Source: Actinomycetota bacterium (GTDB lineage: Bacteria > Actinomycetota > Actinomycetes > Streptosporangiales > Streptosporangiaceae). Taken from it: a stretch of 7,120 nucleotides of DNA. Positions 5,556 to 7,120 of this stretch are shown here, one piece after another. Both the position numbers and the translations under genes were made by a program. Below the pieces are notes generated by a model. That model was not told the DNA's origin. It saw only the letters and a list, made by a program, of their open reading frames with translations, and did no database searches. How positions within the stretch are numbered: position 1 is the first letter of the stretch; each line of letters opens with the position of its first letter. The stretch spans positions 746 to 7,865 of the forward strand of contig PLIQ01000111.1 of the NCBI GenBank assembly GCA_003140115.1, in the 5' to 3' direction.

Positions 5556-5583
5556 CCTTCGGGGCCGAAGCCGGATCGGATGG
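5556..5583 (-). promoter_or_regulatory. Autoregulatory SigK-type promoter ahead of sigK
   Basis: On the minus strand CCATCC (5583-5578) is followed after 16 bases by CGAAGG (5561-5556). The sigK ATG begins exactly six bases later at 5549. The elements and spacing equal those of the promoter at 1626-1653. Transcription would start at or next to the ATG. The AAGG seen just before the start is therefore part of the -10 element and may not be present in the message as a ribosome site. Confidence 0.74.
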
Positions 5584-5590
5584 GTGGGGA

Positions 5591-5613
5591 CAAAAGAAAT
5601 TCTAAAATTTTTC
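5591..5613. promoter_or_regulatory. AT-rich island in the sigK/ABC divergent region
   Basis: This patch is strikingly AT-rich for the window. It contains TAAAAT (5603-5608, plus) and TAGAAT (5604-5599, minus), both resembling -10 hexamers, though neither has a convincing -35 at 17-18 bases. AAATT (5597-5601) and AATTT (5606-5610) form a short inverted repeat. It lies just upstream of the SigK -35 on the minus strand, where an UP-like element or a second, housekeeping promoter for basal sigK expression would be expected. Confidence 0.35.
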
Positions 5614-5622
5614 TCGCCCCTG

Positions 5623-5634
5623 TAGCGTGGTTCG
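5623..5634 (+). promoter_or_regulatory. -10 element TAGCGT for a leaderless ABC transporter message
   Basis: TAGCGT (5623-5628) stands six bases before the GTG at 5635, identical in sequence and spacing to the element before the LysE-family gene. No good -35 is visible 17-18 bases upstream; the region there is the AT-rich island. There is no Shine-Dalgarno sequence, which supports leaderless initiation at this GTG. Confidence 0.5.
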
Positions 5635-7120
5635 GTGGCTGGTCTGATTCGGGGGCGCGGGGCCCGGGGGGCCCGGGCCGGCTACGGGGCGGCCGTGCGG
5701 CTCATGTGGGAGACCAGCCACCCGCTCTCCTTTGCCGTCGCAGGCTACGCGATCGCCGCTTCCATTATGCCGAACCTGGTCCTGATCGCGGCGGGTCATC
5801 TGGTCGGCACCATTCCCGCGGCGGCCGATCACGGGCTCGGGTCGCCGGCCGGGCACCGGCTGGTCGTGGCGCTCGCGATCACGGGCGCCTTGTACGCGGC
5901 GGCGCTGGTGCTGGGACCGGTGCAGTCCGCGCTCAGCTCGGTGGTGAAGTGGCGGCTGGTCTACCGCACCGAGGACCGGCTGATCGCCGCGGTGTCCGGG
6001 CCCGTCGGTATCGCGCACCTGGAAGACCCCAAGGTGCTCGACGACCTGGCCCTGGCCCAGGGCCAGCTGACCGGGCAGATGCCCGCCGACGCGCCGATGA
6101 CGCTGGCCCTGGTGGTGAGCAACCGGGTCAGCGGGCTGCTCGCGTGTCTCGTGCTCGCGTCGTGGCAGTGGTGGCTGGGGCTGGGGATGTTCGTCATGTG
6201 GATGGCCATCCGGCGCCCGCAGCTGGCCCTGATCCGGGAACAGGGTGCGCTGTACGCGGGTAGTTCGGAGGACCTGCGGCGGGCCTGGTACCTGCAGCGG
6301 CTCGCGGCGTCGCCGGGTGTGGCTAAGGAGTCGCGGGTGTTCGGGCTGGGCGGGTGGCTGGTGGACCGGTACCGGTCTACGTTTCTTATGGCGATGGCCG
6401 CGCCGTGGGCGGTGCTGCGGCGGCTGGACCGTGCGGTGCTCTTTTTGTCGCTGCCGGTGCTGGTGGCGTTCGGGGTGGCGTGCGGTTACCTGGGCCTGGC
6501 CGCGTACCGGGGGGAGATCGGCCTGGGGACGCTGGCCATCATGCTGCCGATGCTGGCCGCCACCACGCCGCTGGGCGACATCTCCTGGGACGACGTGGCA
6601 CTGTCCTGGATGATCCAGGGGCTGCCGCGGGTGGGTGAGCTGGAAACGTCGCTTTCTGCTGCGGTTTCTGGCTTGGCGGGGTCGCTTCCGGTGGCCGGGA
6701 CTGGACTGCCGGTCCGGGAGGTCCGGTTCGAGGAGGTGCGGTTCCGCTACCCGGGCGCGGACCGGGATGTGTTCGGCGGGCTGGACCTGGTGCTGCGGGC
6801 CGGGCAGTCAACGGCGCTGGTCGGCATCAACGGCGCGGGGAAGACGACACTGGTGAAGCTGCTGGCCCGGCTGCACGATCCGGTTTCCGGCCGGATCCTG
6901 GTGGACGGGACAGACCTGAGTTTGCTGCGGCCGACGGAGTGGCAGCGGCAGGTGGCGGTGGTGTTCCAGGACTTCGCGCACTACCCGCTGTCGTTCGCGG
7001 AGAACATCGGGTTCGGGTCGCCGTCTTTCTTGTCGGACGTGGCCGGGCTTTCTGATGCGGCCCGGCGGGCGGGGGCGCTGGACGTGCTGTCCGGCCTTTC
7101 GGGGCTTTCGGGGCCTTCGG
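5635..7120 (+). CDS. Exporter-type ABC transporter, fused membrane and ATPase domains (cut by window edge)
   Basis: This is the first 495 codons of an ABC transporter half-molecule of the exporter type. Hydrophobic segments at about 32-58, 76-96, 160-190 (two spans), 265-287 and 300-314 form the membrane domain. The ATPase domain starts near residue 363 (VRFEEVRFRYPG), with the Walker A motif GINGAGKTT at 397-405 and the Q-loop glutamine in VFQDF at 445. The window ends before the signature motif, Walker B and H-loop, so activity cannot be judged. The substrate is unknown. No upstream ATG precedes the first span, and the GTG at 5635 is six bases after a TAGCGT -10 element, so I take it as a leaderless start; GTG or ATG codons at residues 21 and 24 are alternatives. 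Two Ser/Gly/Leu-rich stretches (about 336-358 and 471-495) use T-ending codons unusual for this gene. It is divergent from sigK, with 85 bases between the starts and no SigK-type promoter. Confidence 0.9.
   Translation, partial: MAGLIRGRGARGARAGYGAAVRLMWETSHPLSFAVAGYAIAASIMPNLVLIAAGHLVGTIPAAADHGLGSPAGHRLVVALAITGALYAAALVLGPVQSALSSVVKWRLVYRTEDRLIAAVSGPVGIAHLEDPKVLDDLALAQGQLTGQMPADAPMTLALVVSNRVSGLLACLVLASWQWWLGLGMFVMWMAIRRPQLALIREQGALYAGSSEDLRRAWYLQRLAASPGVAKESRVFGLGGWLVDRYRSTFLMAMAAPWAVLRRLDRAVLFLSLPVLVAFGVACGYLGLAAYRGEIGLGTLAIMLPMLAATTPLGDISWDDVALSWMIQGLPRVGELETSLSAAVSGLAGSLPVAGTGLPVREVRFEEVRFRYPGADRDVFGGLDLVLRAGQSTALVGINGAGKTTLVKLLARLHDPVSGRILVDGTDLSLLRPTEWQRQVAVVFQDFAHYPLSFAENIGFGSPSFLSDVAGLSDAARRAGALDVLSGLSGLSGPS
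7093..7119 (+). repeat. Three 9-bp in-frame repeats at the end of the window
   Basis: GGCCTTTCG, GGGCTTTCG and GGGCCTTCG follow head to tail and encode GLS-GLS-GPS (residues 487-495) in the ABC transporter. They lie between the Q-loop and the expected signature motif. The array may continue beyond the edge. Confidence 0.7.

Noticed and set aside
5058..6263. A 401-codon plus-strand frame crossing the sigK and ABC genes
   Set aside because: It runs antisense through sigK and then out of frame through the ABC gene. Both real genes have domain evidence.

Overview
The window is GC-rich with strongly GC-biased third codon positions. It carries actinobacterial hallmarks: a SigK-type ECF sigma factor with an RskA-type anti-sigma factor, a Tat-exported protein, and several starts that look leaderless. 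I read it as chromosomal DNA of a member of the Actinomycetota; the genus cannot be named from the sequence.

Layout. Positions 1-731 (minus) hold the first 243 codons of acetate kinase, cut by the window edge. A divergent LysE/RhtB-type exporter gene follows at 822-1466 (plus), and its last 32 bases are repeated immediately downstream. A gene-poor stretch (1467-1828) carries an inverted repeat, an ECF-type promoter and a structured leader. Next come three plus-strand genes: a 108-residue Tat-signal protein (1829-2155), a DUF4331-family protein (2307-3674) and a 104-residue protein (3685-3999). They end at a strong hairpin terminator (4024-4065). Facing them on the minus strand are sigK (4953-5549) and rskA (4138-4953), which overlap by one base. 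Divergent from sigK is an exporter-type ABC transporter gene (5635 to the right edge), cut after the Q-loop.

How the parts fit. The same promoter pattern, CCATCC, 16 bases, CGAAG, occurs twice. One copy lies ahead of the Tat/DUF4331 genes (1626-1653) and the other directly ahead of sigK on the opposite strand (5556-5583). I found no other correctly spaced copy by eye. It closely resembles the Mycobacterium tuberculosis SigK promoter as I remember it (-35 CCATCC, -10 CGAAT). The simplest reading is a self-contained regulon: membrane-bound RskA holds SigK, and when released SigK transcribes its own operon and the three-gene Tat/DUF4331 operon. SigK has only two cysteines, 50 residues apart, at positions equivalent to the redox disulfide described for the M. 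tuberculosis protein, so the switch may respond to redox state. In M. tuberculosis the SigK targets are the MPT70/MPT83 antigens; here a different set of proteins appears to occupy that role. This regulon, the absence of a signal peptide on the DUF4331 protein, and a five-copy tandem repeat between the first two genes are the most interesting points.
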